Shown here piece after piece: positions 8,405 to 16,350 of a stretch of DNA of 34,765 nt. Each line of letters begins with the position of its first letter. The first letter of the stretch is position 1. A program made the translations under genes and the position numbers. Below the pieces are notes generated by a model. The model saw nothing but the letters and a program-made list of their open reading frames with translations, made no database searches and was not told where the DNA came from. Source of the stretch: Betaproteobacteria bacterium (GTDB lineage: Bacteria; Pseudomonadota; Gammaproteobacteria; Burkholderiales; Rhodocyclaceae). The DNA is taken from NCBI GenBank assembly GCA_009780885.1, contig WQZF01000021.1, positions 1 through 34,765 of the forward strand, read 5' to 3'.

Positions 8405-8434
8405 AGCAGAAATGATGACTTTCACTCTCTGACG

Positions 8435-8752
8435 ATGTTTTCCAAAACCCCGCCCCTGCCGTACTACGCGGTAATTTTCAGTTCCCGCCTTTCTTCGGAA
8501 AGCGAGGCTTACCGGGAAATGGCGGACAAAATGGCGCAGCTTGCCGCCTTGCAGCCCGGCTTCCTCGGCTGCGAAAGCGTGCGCGGCGAGAACGGGTTTG
8601 GAATTACGGTGTCGTATTGGTCCGACGAGAAAGCCATTGCCGGCTGGAAGGCCAATGCCGAACACAGGATTGCGCAGGAAATCGGCAAACGCTCGTGGTA
8701 CGAGCATTACGAAATCAGGATCGCAAAAGTCGAGCGGGCTTACGGAAAGTAA
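8435..8752 (+). CDS. antibiotic biosynthesis monooxygenase (ABM) domain protein
   Basis: A 105-residue single-domain protein of the dimeric alpha/beta-barrel ABM family. Recognisable parts are YYAVIFSSRL (first strand), MAQLAALQPGFLGCES (helix and turn typical of the family), VSYWSDEKAIAGWK and HRIAQEIGKRSWYEHYEIRI. Members include monooxygenases acting on small aromatic or quinone-like substrates and proteins of unknown function; no substrate can be assigned here. It lies 30 bp after the XRE gene on the same strand, probably by chance. A 78-bp palindromic element follows its stop. Confidence 0.85.
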   Translation: MFSKTPPLPYYAVIFSSRLSSESEAYREMADKMAQLAALQPGFLGCESVRGENGFGITVSYWSDEKAIAGWKANAEHRIAQEIGKRSWYEHYEIRIAKVERAYGK

Positions 8753-8804
8753 ATGCAGGCAGGGGCGGCGGCGTTGTGTTGATAGGGGAGGTTTGCGAGA
8801 GAGT

Positions 8805-8882
8805 ATTTTCTAAATTAACTTAAATAATATTTCGCTACAGTAGTGTTTTTTATAAAAAAATTATTTAAGTAATTTAGAAAAT
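8805..8882. repeat. 78-bp AT-rich palindromic element, copy 1
   Basis: The terminal inverted repeats ATTTTCTAAATTAACTTAAA and its partner ending GTAATTTAGAAAAT pair over about 24 bp with one extra base. The core TTTCGCTACAGTAGTG is shared with the other four copies. It lies between the convergent ends of the ABM-like gene and the tacT-like toxin gene, where it could fold into a bidirectional hairpin. Confidence 0.88.
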
Positions 8883-8908
8883 TTGATCTTGACAAGTGGA
8901 TACGTAAA

Positions 8909-9412
8909 TCATCGAACCGCATTCTGTATGTCCTTGAGCAAAAGAAACAATTGCATTGGAGTGATCGGGCCGGGTTCAACGCCAAAGCGCAAATACCACT
9001 GCCGGACAGCTTCATCCTTCGCATGAACGATCACTGCGCGTATTCCCGCGATGTCCGCCGCCTGCAAGGTGCGCAACAGCGCATCCTTCAACAGCGCAGT
9101 TCCCAAAGCTTTTCCCTGAAAGCTGCGATCCACGGCCAATCTGGCCAGCAGCATCAGCGGCACGGGATGCCGGGCCTGTCCCTTGGCGATACGCTCCGGC
9201 GCGTCAGTGTAGTCAACACCGGCAACGCTCAGGTTGTAATACCCGGCAAGCCTGAAACCGGCACAGACGACATGGCTTTGCGCGCTGTTTGCTTTCTGCT
9301 TGCTCCAGGCGCATCGCTGCAAGTAACGATTCAAGTCGGACTGGCTGCAATCGAATGTCTCAACAGGGTCGCCTGCCTCCAGCTTGCGAACCGGCGCAAA
9401 GTCAGCGCTCAC
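8909..9412 (-). CDS. tacT: GNAT-family acetyltransferase toxin, TacT-like
   Basis: A 167-residue GCN5-related N-acetyltransferase. The start is conserved for the family: VRKLEAGDPVETFDCSQSDLN, then YLQRCAW, the beta-bulge region LLARLAVDRSFQGKALGTAL (acetyl-CoA binding, residues near 90-115) and the C-terminal QWYLRFGVEP with the conserved tyrosine. Toxins of this type acetylate aminoacyl-tRNA and stop translation. The chosen GTG at 9412 overlaps the antitoxin stop as GTGA; the longer upstream frame only shadows the antitoxin gene. The pair is therefore a translationally coupled type II toxin-antitoxin module. Confidence 0.9.
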   Translation of the reverse strand: MSADFAPVRKLEAGDPVETFDCSQSDLNRYLQRCAWSKQKANSAQSHVVCAGFRLAGYYNLSVAGVDYTDAPERIAKGQARHPVPLMLLARLAVDRSFQGKALGTALLKDALLRTLQAADIAGIRAVIVHAKDEAVRQWYLRFGVEPGPITPMQLFLLLKDIQNAVR

Positions 9413-9687
9413 CCAAGCACCCCCGGCTCGGTCAGGAGTTTGCGCAGTTGGGGCTTGTCCTGCACGGGCCGGTCCAGAGCCGCTTGAAAGGCGTCCCATT
9501 GCTCGCCGGTCAACGTGAACAGGCGTTGTTCAGCCAGGGTCTCATGAGCCATTGCGATGCCCGCGTCCAAAAGGAATTCGCTGACATTCTTGTGGCTGGC
9601 CCTGGCGGCTTCCTGAAGCAAGGACTTCACTTTCATGCTTGCGCGAACGTCAATCCGTTCTGTCTTTGAGTGTTGTGCGAGAGGCAT
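9409..9687 (-). CDS. tacA: DUF1778 ribbon-helix-helix antitoxin, TacA-like
   Basis: A 92-residue protein starting MPLAQHSKTERIDVRAS, with the RHH DNA-binding segment RIDVRASMKVKSLLQEAA and the DUF1778 signature NVSEFLLDAGIAMA, followed by a C-terminal toxin-neutralising tail that includes LTGEQWDAFQAALDRP. The ATG at 9687 is preceded by a good ribosome-binding site, GGAGAA at about 9694-9699. The gene precedes and overlaps the acetyltransferase toxin gene. Family knowledge: the antitoxin binds the toxin and represses the operon together with it; a perfect-arm palindrome lies just upstream. Confidence 0.92.
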   Translation of the reverse strand: MPLAQHSKTERIDVRASMKVKSLLQEAARASHKNVSEFLLDAGIAMAHETLAEQRLFTLTGEQWDAFQAALDRPVQDKPQLRKLLTEPGVLG

Positions 9688-9705
9688 GATGATTTCTCCT
9701 TTACG

Positions 9706-9737
9706 GACACTACAGTGTCGGGACAACGTACTGACAA
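9706..9737 (-). promoter_or_regulatory. promoter and operator of the tacA-tacT-like pair
   Basis: Read on the minus strand, TTGTCA (9732-9737) and TGTAGT (9709-9714) are spaced by 17 bp. The -10 region lies in the palindrome GACACT-AC-AGTGTC (9706-9719), whose 6-bp arms are perfect. This arrangement fits autorepression by an RHH antitoxin complex. Predicted by eye. Confidence 0.55.
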
Positions 9738-9775
9738 GTGATTTTATTGGCCCGGCCCAAAAATACTCCCATTCT

Positions 9776-9859
9776 GTAGGATGGGTAGAGCGAAGCGAAA
9801 CCCATCATTTCTTCATCTGGAACTCCGATGGGTTTCGCTTCTCGCTCAACCCATCCTAC
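9776..9859. repeat. BIME: two inverted REP hairpins
   Basis: GTAGGATGGGTAGAGCGAAG with its closing CCCATC (9776-9806) and its inverted partner GATGGGTTTCGC to CCCATCCTAC (9827-9859) are separated by 20 bp. Each half can form a GATGGGT/ACCCATC stem, and the two halves pair with each other. It lies between the tacA-like upstream region and the 3' end of the Fic gene. Identical architecture recurs at 22.2 kb and 34.5 kb. Confidence 0.85.
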
Positions 9860-9892
9860 AGCCCTTGAAAACCAATCCTTGCTTGTGCTGGT

Positions 9893-11014
9893 TCAAAAGG
9901 AGTCGACCAACTCATAACCCGTGCTGCGCCCGCCGCCCGGAGACTTCTTCAGAACCCCCAACTCCAGCAGTTGAGTAATGTCGCGCAGCGCGGTGTCCGG
10001 CGAGCATTTGGCGATGGCCGCCCACTTGCTGCTGCTGAGTTTGCCCTCGAAGCCGTCGAGCATCCGGTTGAGCAGTTTCACCTGCCGCGCGTTCATCGGC
10101 GAGCCTGCCCAGCGTTGCCAGAAGCGTGCCCTGGACAGCACGGCATCCAGCGTAATTTCCGCGCTGGACACCGCGCGCGCCAGCGTACCGAGGAACCACG
10201 ACAGCCAGCCGGTGACATCGAGCGTGCCTTTTTGCGTGCGCTCCAGCACCTCGTAGTAATCCTTGCGCTCGCGCTGGATTTGCGCCGATAGGCTGTAGAA
10301 GCGTTGCGGGCTGCCATCGGCGCGGGCGAGGAAGAGATCGCCCACGGCGCGGGCAATGCGTCCGTTGCCATCGTCGAAGGGGTGCAGGCTCACGAACCAC
10401 AAATGCGCCAGCCCGGCCTTGATGAGCGCCGGTTCCCCGCTTTCTTCGTTGGCCCAGGCCAGAAAGCGCGCCATCTCATCGGGCAGGGTATCGGCGGGCG
10501 GCGCCTGGAAATGAATCCTTTGCCGCCCCACCGGGCCGGAGACGACCTGCATCGGCCCATTGGCGTCGTTGCGCCACCGGCCCACGTCGATCCTGTTGAT
10601 GCCCGAATACCCGGTCGGGAACAGCGCCGCGTGCCAGCCACACAGCCGCCCGGAGCTCAGGGTTTCGCTGCTGCGCAGGGTGGCGTCGAGCACCATCTCG
10701 ACCACGCCTTCGACATGCCGATCCACCGGCGCAAGCGCGCCAATCTCCACGCCCAGATGCCGGGCAATGGAGGAACGCACGGATTCGGGGTTGAGGACTT
10801 CGCCTTCGATTTCGCTGGTCTTGAGCACGTCCTCGGTCAAGGCGGCAAGGCTGGCCTGATCGCGCAATCCCAGCCCCGCATCGGCCAGACGCCCCAGCAG
10901 CATGCCCTGGGCGCGGCTGACGCCGGTCAGCAGAGTTGCCAGCGCCGACAGATCGTAACGCCAGTTCGGCCAATCGCCGTTTTGCCAGAGGTAGGGTTTA
11001 TCGCCGCGTTCCAT
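9893..11014 (-). CDS. Fic-domain AMP transferase (class II, N-terminal inhibitory helix)
   Basis: A 373-residue Fic protein. It opens with the DUF4172-type YLWQNGDWPNWRYD, then the inhibitory motif TSEIEG (pattern S/T-xxx-E-G) near residue 63, the catalytic HPFDDGNGRIAR near 209-220, and a C-terminal winged-helix-like segment (WAAIAKCSPDTALRDI). Fic enzymes usually transfer AMP from ATP to a target hydroxyl; here the built-in glutamate would keep the enzyme auto-inhibited. The ATG at 11014 gives the N-terminus usual for the family; a GTG at 11029 in the same frame is an alternative. No separate antitoxin is seen. The target is unknown, although location among defence genes suggests a stress or phage-response role. 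Confidence 0.9.
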   Translation of the reverse strand: MERGDKPYLWQNGDWPNWRYDLSALATLLTGVSRAQGMLLGRLADAGLGLRDQASLAALTEDVLKTSEIEGEVLNPESVRSSIARHLGVEIGALAPVDRHVEGVVEMVLDATLRSSETLSSGRLCGWHAALFPTGYSGINRIDVGRWRNDANGPMQVVSGPVGRQRIHFQAPPADTLPDEMARFLAWANEESGEPALIKAGLAHLWFVSLHPFDDGNGRIARAVGDLFLARADGSPQRFYSLSAQIQRERKDYYEVLERTQKGTLDVTGWLSWFLGTLARAVSSAEITLDAVLSRARFWQRWAGSPMNARQVKLLNRMLDGFEGKLSSSKWAAIAKCSPDTALRDITQLLELGVLKKSPGGGRSTGYELVDSF

Positions 11015-11083
11015 GCGGAGATTAAACACCCAATTCGCCGCAAGAACAAGTTATTTTCCGCATTTGATGCGGGGAATGAGGGG

Positions 11084-13885
11084 CTAATGATACGAACCGG
11101 CGCGTAGCTTCCGTGGACGTTTGGGGGTTTTCCGGGGGGAGGAAAACTCTTCGTCGAAACTTTGTTGCGGGCTTGTGAGTTGCTGATACCACTCCATCAG
11201 GAGCGCGACAATCGCGGATTCCGGAGTGTCCTTGGGAAGGCCATAGAGTTTCATTACGGCGCGGTCGAGATTCTGGTGCGCTTTCAACAATTCCTGTGGC
11301 ATGGTCAGCGGATCGTAGAGGTCGGCGAGGGAATTTTCCGGATATCGCGCCCTTGCGTCGAGAACGGCTTGGGCCAGTTCTTCTATTGCGGCTTTTTGTT
11401 CGGTGTTTGTGTCGGGCCAGGGGAAGTTGTTGTAAACGATTTTATTTGAATATCGATAATCGCTTTTAAGGCGTCCACAGACCACGTTGGTCCATGCCAT
11501 GTGGACGTTGGACGTGAGAACGCCAAAGTGATACAAATTAGCGTTTGGAATAATCGAAACGAGGTCTGTTACAATGATATTCGCCGTCAAAAAACCAATA
11601 GGGATATACCGTCTGCGCTCGGAAGAAACTCTCGGAATGATGATGTAGTTTTTCTTCGGTTGTCGAATTTCCATAAATAGACTGGGGGTTATGGCTCCTT
11701 CCTGTGTTTGTTTTTTTGAACTGCTTTTCCTGAATTGACGCACCTTTTCAATTCGTTCCATAACAAGGGGCAGTTTTCTGAGGTCAACAGGGTTCGCCTG
11801 AACAAGCCACAAACAATATCGTTCGATATTGTTGATAAATTCTTCCGAGCCATAAACACGCTTCAGATATTTTTTCGCGGCCGGTTCCTGTTCGATAAAT
11901 TCCTCATACTCGCTTGCATTCAAAAACAAATTACCACCGTCAACAGGTTTATTTCCGTAGACCAACTCGGGCATATCACATAAAGGTTTTGTCCTGCTCT
12001 CCACAAAAACATTCGGCGCGTCCACGAGATAGGGATTGATATTTTTCGCGGAATTTTTTGTCCCGTCACTGTCGTAAATCATGCGCAACCCCCTGTTCGC
12101 CAAGGGAGCATGGCTGAATCCGACAATCACGCAATGCACCGCCGCCTTGCCTTTGGCTTCGTTGCTCCATTTGAAGGTTCTGTAGCCAAAGTCAATATGC
12201 GTGCCGAACATCTCGAAAACAGGCTTCCAAACGGCGGAAACCTGTTCTCCTTGCATAATGGAGTTTGTGGAAACGAAAGCAGCGCGAATTTGCGTCCCCA
12301 TCAATAACCTGGCCGCCTTGTAATACCACGCTGCCACATAATCTATCTTCCCGGCGTTCCTGAATGGTTTTCCGCTTGCGTCGAGATAGACCGATAAAAT
12401 ATCCTCTTTTTGTTCCTCGTTTTGATTGGAATAGCCGACAAAGGGCGGATTCCCCAGAACAAAACCCAACTCCTCCTTCGCTACCACGCTTTCCCAATCC
12501 GTCCGCAAAGCATTCCCGTGCACAATCGTCGCGCTCTGCGTCAGCGGCAAGCGCGCGAAATACTGCCCGAATTCCTCGGCTACGCGCTGGTTCATCTGGT
12601 GATCCATCAGCCACATGCCGACGGTCGCCACCTGGCACGGAAAATCCTCGATCTCGATTCCGTAGAACTGTTCCACGCTGACTTTGAGCATGGATTCGAT
12701 ATCCAGCAGCTTTTGGTGGCTGCTCTTCATCTTCATCTTCAACAGATCAAGTTCCAGCCGGCGCAGTTCCCGATAGGTGATGATCAGGAAATTTCCGCAG
12801 CCGCAGGCCGGATCGAGGAATTTCAGGCGGGCGATTTTTTCGTGGAAGCGGCTGAGCGCAACCGGGTCGGTCTTTACGCGGTTGAATTCCTTCCACAGAT
12901 CGTCCATGAACAGCGGGTTGATGAGTTTCAGGATATTTTCTTCGCTGGTGTAGTGCGCCCCCAGTTCCCGCCGCTGATCCTTGTCCATGACGCCCTGGAA
13001 CATCGCGCCGAAAATGGCCGGGGAGATGGCGCTCCAGTCGAAATGGCAGCACTCCAGGAGCGTGTTGCGCATCTTTTCGTTGAATTCTGCGAAAGGGAGT
13101 GAATCCTTGAACAATCTGCCATTGATGTAGCGAAACTGTTTCAACTCGGCAGACAACAGGGTTTTTTTGACGCGGACGGCATCCGGCAGGTTCAGGACTT
13201 CAAAGAGCCGGGCGATTCGTTCAGACAGGTCGCTGCCATCCTTCTTCGAGTTTTCGACGTAGTTCAAAAAGGCTTGCTGCGGAAAAATCCCGGTGTCGTC
13301 GGCAAAGAGGCAAAACAATAAACGCACGAGATAGACTTCCAGATCGTGCCCTTCGTAGCCGTGGGATTTGAGGGCGTCGTGCAGCTTCGCCATTTTCAAG
13401 GCGGCGGCGACGTTGACTTCCTGTTGTGTCTCTATTTCGCGGGTGTTTTCATAGCCGGCAAGAATGGCGAATTTGCGGACATGCCGGTGCAGGTCCTTTG
13501 TCCGGAACTCTTTTCTGTCGGCAGTGCTTCTGCGGTACAGGAGGATGCGTTCAAAGTCGCAGACCATCAGAAGCCCGGGCATTTCGTCGGCGGGCAGGTG
13601 GATGGCGTAATCCTTGAGCTGCTCCAGGGCGTCTTCCAGATCCTTCCCCCGGCTTTTCATCTCGATGCCGAGTTGTTGCGGCCAGAAATAATCCATGAAC
13701 CCGCGCCCGCTCATCCGCTGGGCGCGCTCCTCAAAACGCCCCACGGCGGCGGCGTCTTCCACGCCGAACACTGCGAGAAAATCGCGCACGAAACTCGGGC
13801 CTTCGGATTTCTCGTCCGCTCCGTCTTTCCAGCGCTTGGAAAAGGCAAGCGCGTTGGACTGGATCATTTCCCACGAGAGTTGCAT
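11084..13885 (-). CDS. MmeI-like type IIL restriction-methylase fusion
   Basis: A single 933-residue polypeptide combining cleavage, methylation and target recognition. The N-terminal nuclease domain carries GIEMKSRGK (the E-x-K catalytic pair) near residue 75, followed by a helical spacer. The N6-adenine methylase core has FLDPACGCGNF near 357 and GNPPFVGY near 477. A target-recognition region and a C-terminal helical domain follow, including SDYRYSNKIVYNNFPWP, a stretch usual in this family. Length agrees with MmeI relatives (about 900-1000). Such enzymes modify one strand and cut about 20 bp away. The frame is intact, with no sign of decay. Its middle and C-terminal regions look lower in GC than the neighbours, compatible with transfer. 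It is transcribed away from tig. Confidence 0.88.
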   Translation of the reverse strand: MQLSWEMIQSNALAFSKRWKDGADEKSEGPSFVRDFLAVFGVEDAAAVGRFEERAQRMSGRGFMDYFWPQQLGIEMKSRGKDLEDALEQLKDYAIHLPADEMPGLLMVCDFERILLYRRSTADRKEFRTKDLHRHVRKFAILAGYENTREIETQQEVNVAAALKMAKLHDALKSHGYEGHDLEVYLVRLLFCLFADDTGIFPQQAFLNYVENSKKDGSDLSERIARLFEVLNLPDAVRVKKTLLSAELKQFRYINGRLFKDSLPFAEFNEKMRNTLLECCHFDWSAISPAIFGAMFQGVMDKDQRRELGAHYTSEENILKLINPLFMDDLWKEFNRVKTDPVALSRFHEKIARLKFLDPACGCGNFLIITYRELRRLELDLLKMKMKSSHQKLLDIESMLKVSVEQFYGIEIEDFPCQVATVGMWLMDHQMNQRVAEEFGQYFARLPLTQSATIVHGNALRTDWESVVAKEELGFVLGNPPFVGYSNQNEEQKEDILSVYLDASGKPFRNAGKIDYVAAWYYKAARLLMGTQIRAAFVSTNSIMQGEQVSAVWKPVFEMFGTHIDFGYRTFKWSNEAKGKAAVHCVIVGFSHAPLANRGLRMIYDSDGTKNSAKNINPYLVDAPNVFVESRTKPLCDMPELVYGNKPVDGGNLFLNASEYEEFIEQEPAAKKYLKRVYGSEEFINNIERYCLWLVQANPVDLRKLPLVMERIEKVRQFRKSSSKKQTQEGAITPSLFMEIRQPKKNYIIIPRVSSERRRYIPIGFLTANIIVTDLVSIIPNANLYHFGVLTSNVHMAWTNVVCGRLKSDYRYSNKIVYNNFPWPDTNTEQKAAIEELAQAVLDARARYPENSLADLYDPLTMPQELLKAHQNLDRAVMKLYGLPKDTPESAIVALLMEWYQQLTSPQQSFDEEFSSPRKTPKRPRKLRAGSYH

Positions 13886-13922
13886 TTTTCTTTCCTTCTT
13901 TAGAAGCGCCGATGAGCAGATT

Positions 13923-14000
13923 TTTTTCTAAATTTACTTAAATAATGTTCGGCTACAGTAGTGTGTTTCAGTAAAAATTTATTACAGTAATTTAGAAAAT
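13923..14000. repeat. 78-bp AT-rich palindromic element, copy 2
   Basis: Ends TTTTCTAAATTTACTTAAAT and GTAATTTAGAAAAT are inverted. The core is GTTCGGCTACAGTAGTG, with a CG/GG change relative to the other copies. It lies 37 bp upstream of the MmeI-like gene start and before the tig promoter region, the only copy near a 5' end. Confidence 0.87.
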
Positions 14001-14136
14001 CGTAGCTGCCAAGGATTGCTGCCAGGGATTGCTGCCAGGGATCGAGAAGCCAAGATTACAGGCCCAATTCTCCCGCAACGCATCCACCCGTTTCCTTAGG
14101 TTCTCGTCCATCTGCACCAGCGGCGCGAGGCTTTCC
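14001..14136 (-). pseudogene. short decayed coding fragment upstream of tig
   Basis: On the minus strand a short open segment reads LESLAPLVQMDENLRKRVD and continues ALRENWACNLG. It is preceded directly by a stop and has no proper start region. It looks like the amphipathic, coiled-coil-like end of a once longer protein, possibly a restriction or phage-related gene, but I do not recognise the family. The rest of the 435-bp interval 13886-14320 holds copy 2 of the 78-bp element, the tandem repeats and the tig promoter. Confidence 0.3.
14005..14043. repeat. three tandem 13-bp repeats
   Basis: GCTGCCAAGGATT, GCTGCCAGGGATT and GCTGCCAGGGATC follow one another directly after copy 2 of the 78-bp element. 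Likely a slippage product; on the minus strand they are in frame with a short decayed reading frame. Confidence 0.8.
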
Positions 14137-14231
14137 AATCAGCGTCGAATATACCCGCTCAATATGAAATAAACATTCATGCGATTGCCCTGTTTGTCGG
14201 AATTTCCTGCCCCGAATCGCTGTTTCCTGCA

Positions 14232-14240
14232 TGTTATAAT
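14232..14240 (+). promoter_or_regulatory. extended -10 promoter of tig
   Basis: TGTTATAAT fits an extended -10 (TGnTATAAT), 81 bp upstream of the tig start. The -35 region at the right distance (CCGAAT) is poor, as is common with extended -10 promoters. Confidence 0.5.
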
Positions 14241-14320
14241 CCCTCGCTTTTCGGCGGGCAGATACGGGCTTTTTGCCTCTGCCGCAGATTCCACCCACAC
14301 GTCTTAGGCAGGACTTTCTC

Positions 14321-15637
14321 ATGGAAATACACAGCGAAAACGCAAATGCGCTGGAGCGCCGTCTCGATCTTTCAGTGGCGATTGCCGATCTCGACAAGGA
14401 TACCGATGCGCGTTTGAAGCGCATGGGCAAAAAGGCCAAAATCGACGGCTTCCGGCCAGGAAAGGCGCCGTTGAAGATCATCAGGGAGCGTTACGGCGAT
14501 CAGGCGCGTCATGAGGCGCTGTCGGAAGTCCTCGACCGCACCTTCAACGAGGTGGTGACGGCGGGAAACCTGCGCGTTGCCGGCTATCCTCGGATCGAGG
14601 TGAAGGAAGGCGCAAACGCTTCGGAACCGTCTACCCATCTCGAATTTTCGGCGATTTTCGAGGTTTATCCGGAAATTGCGCTCGGCGAGATTTCCGGTGT
14701 GGAAATCGAACGGCCTGCACTCGAGGTCGGGGAAACGGAAGTCGATCGGACGATAGAGATCCTGTGCAAGCAGCGTGTCCGCTATGAAGAGGTTGACCGG
14801 GCTGCTGCCAGTGAGGATCGGGTGGTCGTCGCATTTTCCGGGAAGAAGGATGGAGAACTCTTTCAGGGCGGGCAGGCGGAAAATTATCCATTCATCCTGG
14901 GCCGGGGAACGATGCTCCCGGAATTCGAGTCCGCAGTGACGGGCATGAAGGCCGGTGAAGAAAAAACCTTCGATCTGAGCTTTCCGGAAGATTACATGCC
15001 GCAGGAACTGGCCGGAAAGACGGTTCAGTTCGATTTGAAGTTGAAGCGCGTATCCGAGCCGGTTCTGCCGGCGGTCGACGCCGACTTCGCCCGTATGCTC
15101 GGAATCGAGGACGGGGATATCGAGAAGATGCGCGATGAAATTACGGCGAATCTGATGCGCGAGGTCAAGGGACGGATTCAGGCGCGGCTCAAGGATCAGG
15201 TGATGGACGCGATCCTGAAAACGACTCCGATTTCGTTGCCCAAGGCGCTGGTGGAAGGCGAGGTCCAGCGTTTGATGAACAATGCGCGCCAGGATTTCGA
15301 GAATCGCGGCCTCAAGGTGAAGGATTTTCCGATCCAGCCCGAATGGTTCGCCGAGCGGGCAAGGCGCCGTATTGCGTTGGGGCTGATCATTGCCGAGATG
15401 GTGAAGGTTCATCATCTGTACGCGAAACCGGAACAGGTGCGCAAACTCGTCGAGGAAATGGCGGAAACCTACGAGCATCCGGAAGAGGTCGTCCGCTGGT
15501 ATTACGCGCAGCCGCAGCGTTTGCAGGAAGTCGAGGGTGTTGCGATCGAGGATAATGTGGTGGCCTGGGTGCTCGACAATGTGAAGGTCGTCGACAAGAC
15601 GGTGAGCTTCAACGAGTTGATGGATCAGGAATCCTGA
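14321..15637 (+). CDS. tig: trigger factor, ribosome-associated chaperone and PPIase
   Basis: A 438-residue protein, the usual length. The ribosome-docking signature GFRPGK is at residues 43-48 of the N-terminal domain, followed by an FKBP-type peptidyl-prolyl isomerase domain (about 150-245, with FILGRGTMLPEFE and VTGMKAGEEKTF) and the helical C-terminal chaperone arms. It binds nascent chains at the ribosome exit near L23. The ATG at 14321 is chosen because the conserved N-terminus (RRLDLSVAIAD) starts just after it. It leads the tig-clpP-clpX run, with 21 bp to clpP. Confidence 0.97.
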   Translation: MEIHSENANALERRLDLSVAIADLDKDTDARLKRMGKKAKIDGFRPGKAPLKIIRERYGDQARHEALSEVLDRTFNEVVTAGNLRVAGYPRIEVKEGANASEPSTHLEFSAIFEVYPEIALGEISGVEIERPALEVGETEVDRTIEILCKQRVRYEEVDRAAASEDRVVVAFSGKKDGELFQGGQAENYPFILGRGTMLPEFESAVTGMKAGEEKTFDLSFPEDYMPQELAGKTVQFDLKLKRVSEPVLPAVDADFARMLGIEDGDIEKMRDEITANLMREVKGRIQARLKDQVMDAILKTTPISLPKALVEGEVQRLMNNARQDFENRGLKVKDFPIQPEWFAERARRRIALGLIIAEMVKVHHLYAKPEQVRKLVEEMAETYEHPEEVVRWYYAQPQRLQEVEGVAIEDNVVAWVLDNVKVVDKTVSFNELMDQES

Positions 15638-15658
15638 ACGCCGATGCGAGGAACGAAG

Positions 15659-16309
15659 ATGATGTTTGGCAATGATCCCCACGGGATGCACGGCATGGCG
15701 CAGGAGACGCGCGCGCTCGGGCTGGTGCCGATGGTGGTCGAGCAGAGCGGGCGGGGCGAGCGGGCCTACGATATTTATTCGCGCCTCTTGAAGGAGCGCG
15801 TGGTCTTTCTCGTCGGGCCGGTCGATGACAACACGGCGAACCTGGTGGTGGCGCAATTGCTCTTCCTCGAAGCCGAAAACCCCGACAAGGATATCCAGTT
15901 CTACATCAATTCCCCTGGAGGTTCGGTGACTTCCGGGTTGTCGATCTACGACACGATGCAGTTCATCAAGCCCGATGTCTCGACCCTGTGCCTGGGGCAG
16001 GCGGCTTCGATGGGGGCTTTCCTGCTGGCGGCAGGGGCGAAGGGAAAACGCTTCGCGCTGCCCAATTCGCGCGTGATGATCCACCAGCCGATGGGCGGAT
16101 TTCATGGACAGGCATCCGATATCGAGATCCACGCCAAGGAAATCCTCTCCCTGCGCGCCAAATTGAACGCGCTGATGGCGGAACATACGGGACGTTCGGT
16201 AGAACAGATCGACCGCGATACCGATCGGGATAATTTCCTTTCTGCGGCGGAAGCGGCAGAATATGGGTTGGTCGACAAGGTGTTGACGCGGCGCGATATG
16301 ATCGCGTAA
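15659..16309 (+). CDS. clpP: ClpP proteolytic subunit
   Basis: The serine peptidase of the ClpXP/ClpAP proteases, 216 residues from the chosen ATG. The catalytic triad is visible: Ser117 in GQAASMGA, His142 in MIHQPMGG and Asp191 in [21 protein letters not shown] forms the oxyanion region. The ATG at 15659 has GAGGA six bases upstream and is preferred over the ATG at 15644, which would overlay that site. Two tandem ATGs (15659 and 15662) are possible starts. It lies between tig and clpX in the classical order. Confidence 0.97.
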   Translation: MMFGNDPHGMHGMAQETRALGLVPMVVEQSGRGERAYDIYSRLLKERVVFLVGPVDDNTANLVVAQLLFLEAENPDKDIQFYINSPGGSVTSGLSIYDTMQFIKPDVSTLCLGQAASMGAFLLAAGAKGKRFALPNSRVMIHQPMGGFHGQASDIEIHAKEILSLRAKLNALMAEHTGRSVEQIDRDTDRDNFLSAAEAAEYGLVDKVLTRRDMIA

Positions 16310-16350
16310 CCCCCTGAAAAGCATACAGCCGGAAAGAAAGGTAGGACGAA

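Noticed and set aside
11735-13903. plus-strand frames opposite the MmeI-like gene
   Set aside because: They are shadows of an intact 933-residue enzyme with nuclease and methylase motifs.
14372-16324. 650-codon open frame on the minus strand
   Set aside because: It is the antisense shadow of tig and clpP, both of which are clearly recognised; the frame shows no known domain and is caused by GC-rich codon bias.
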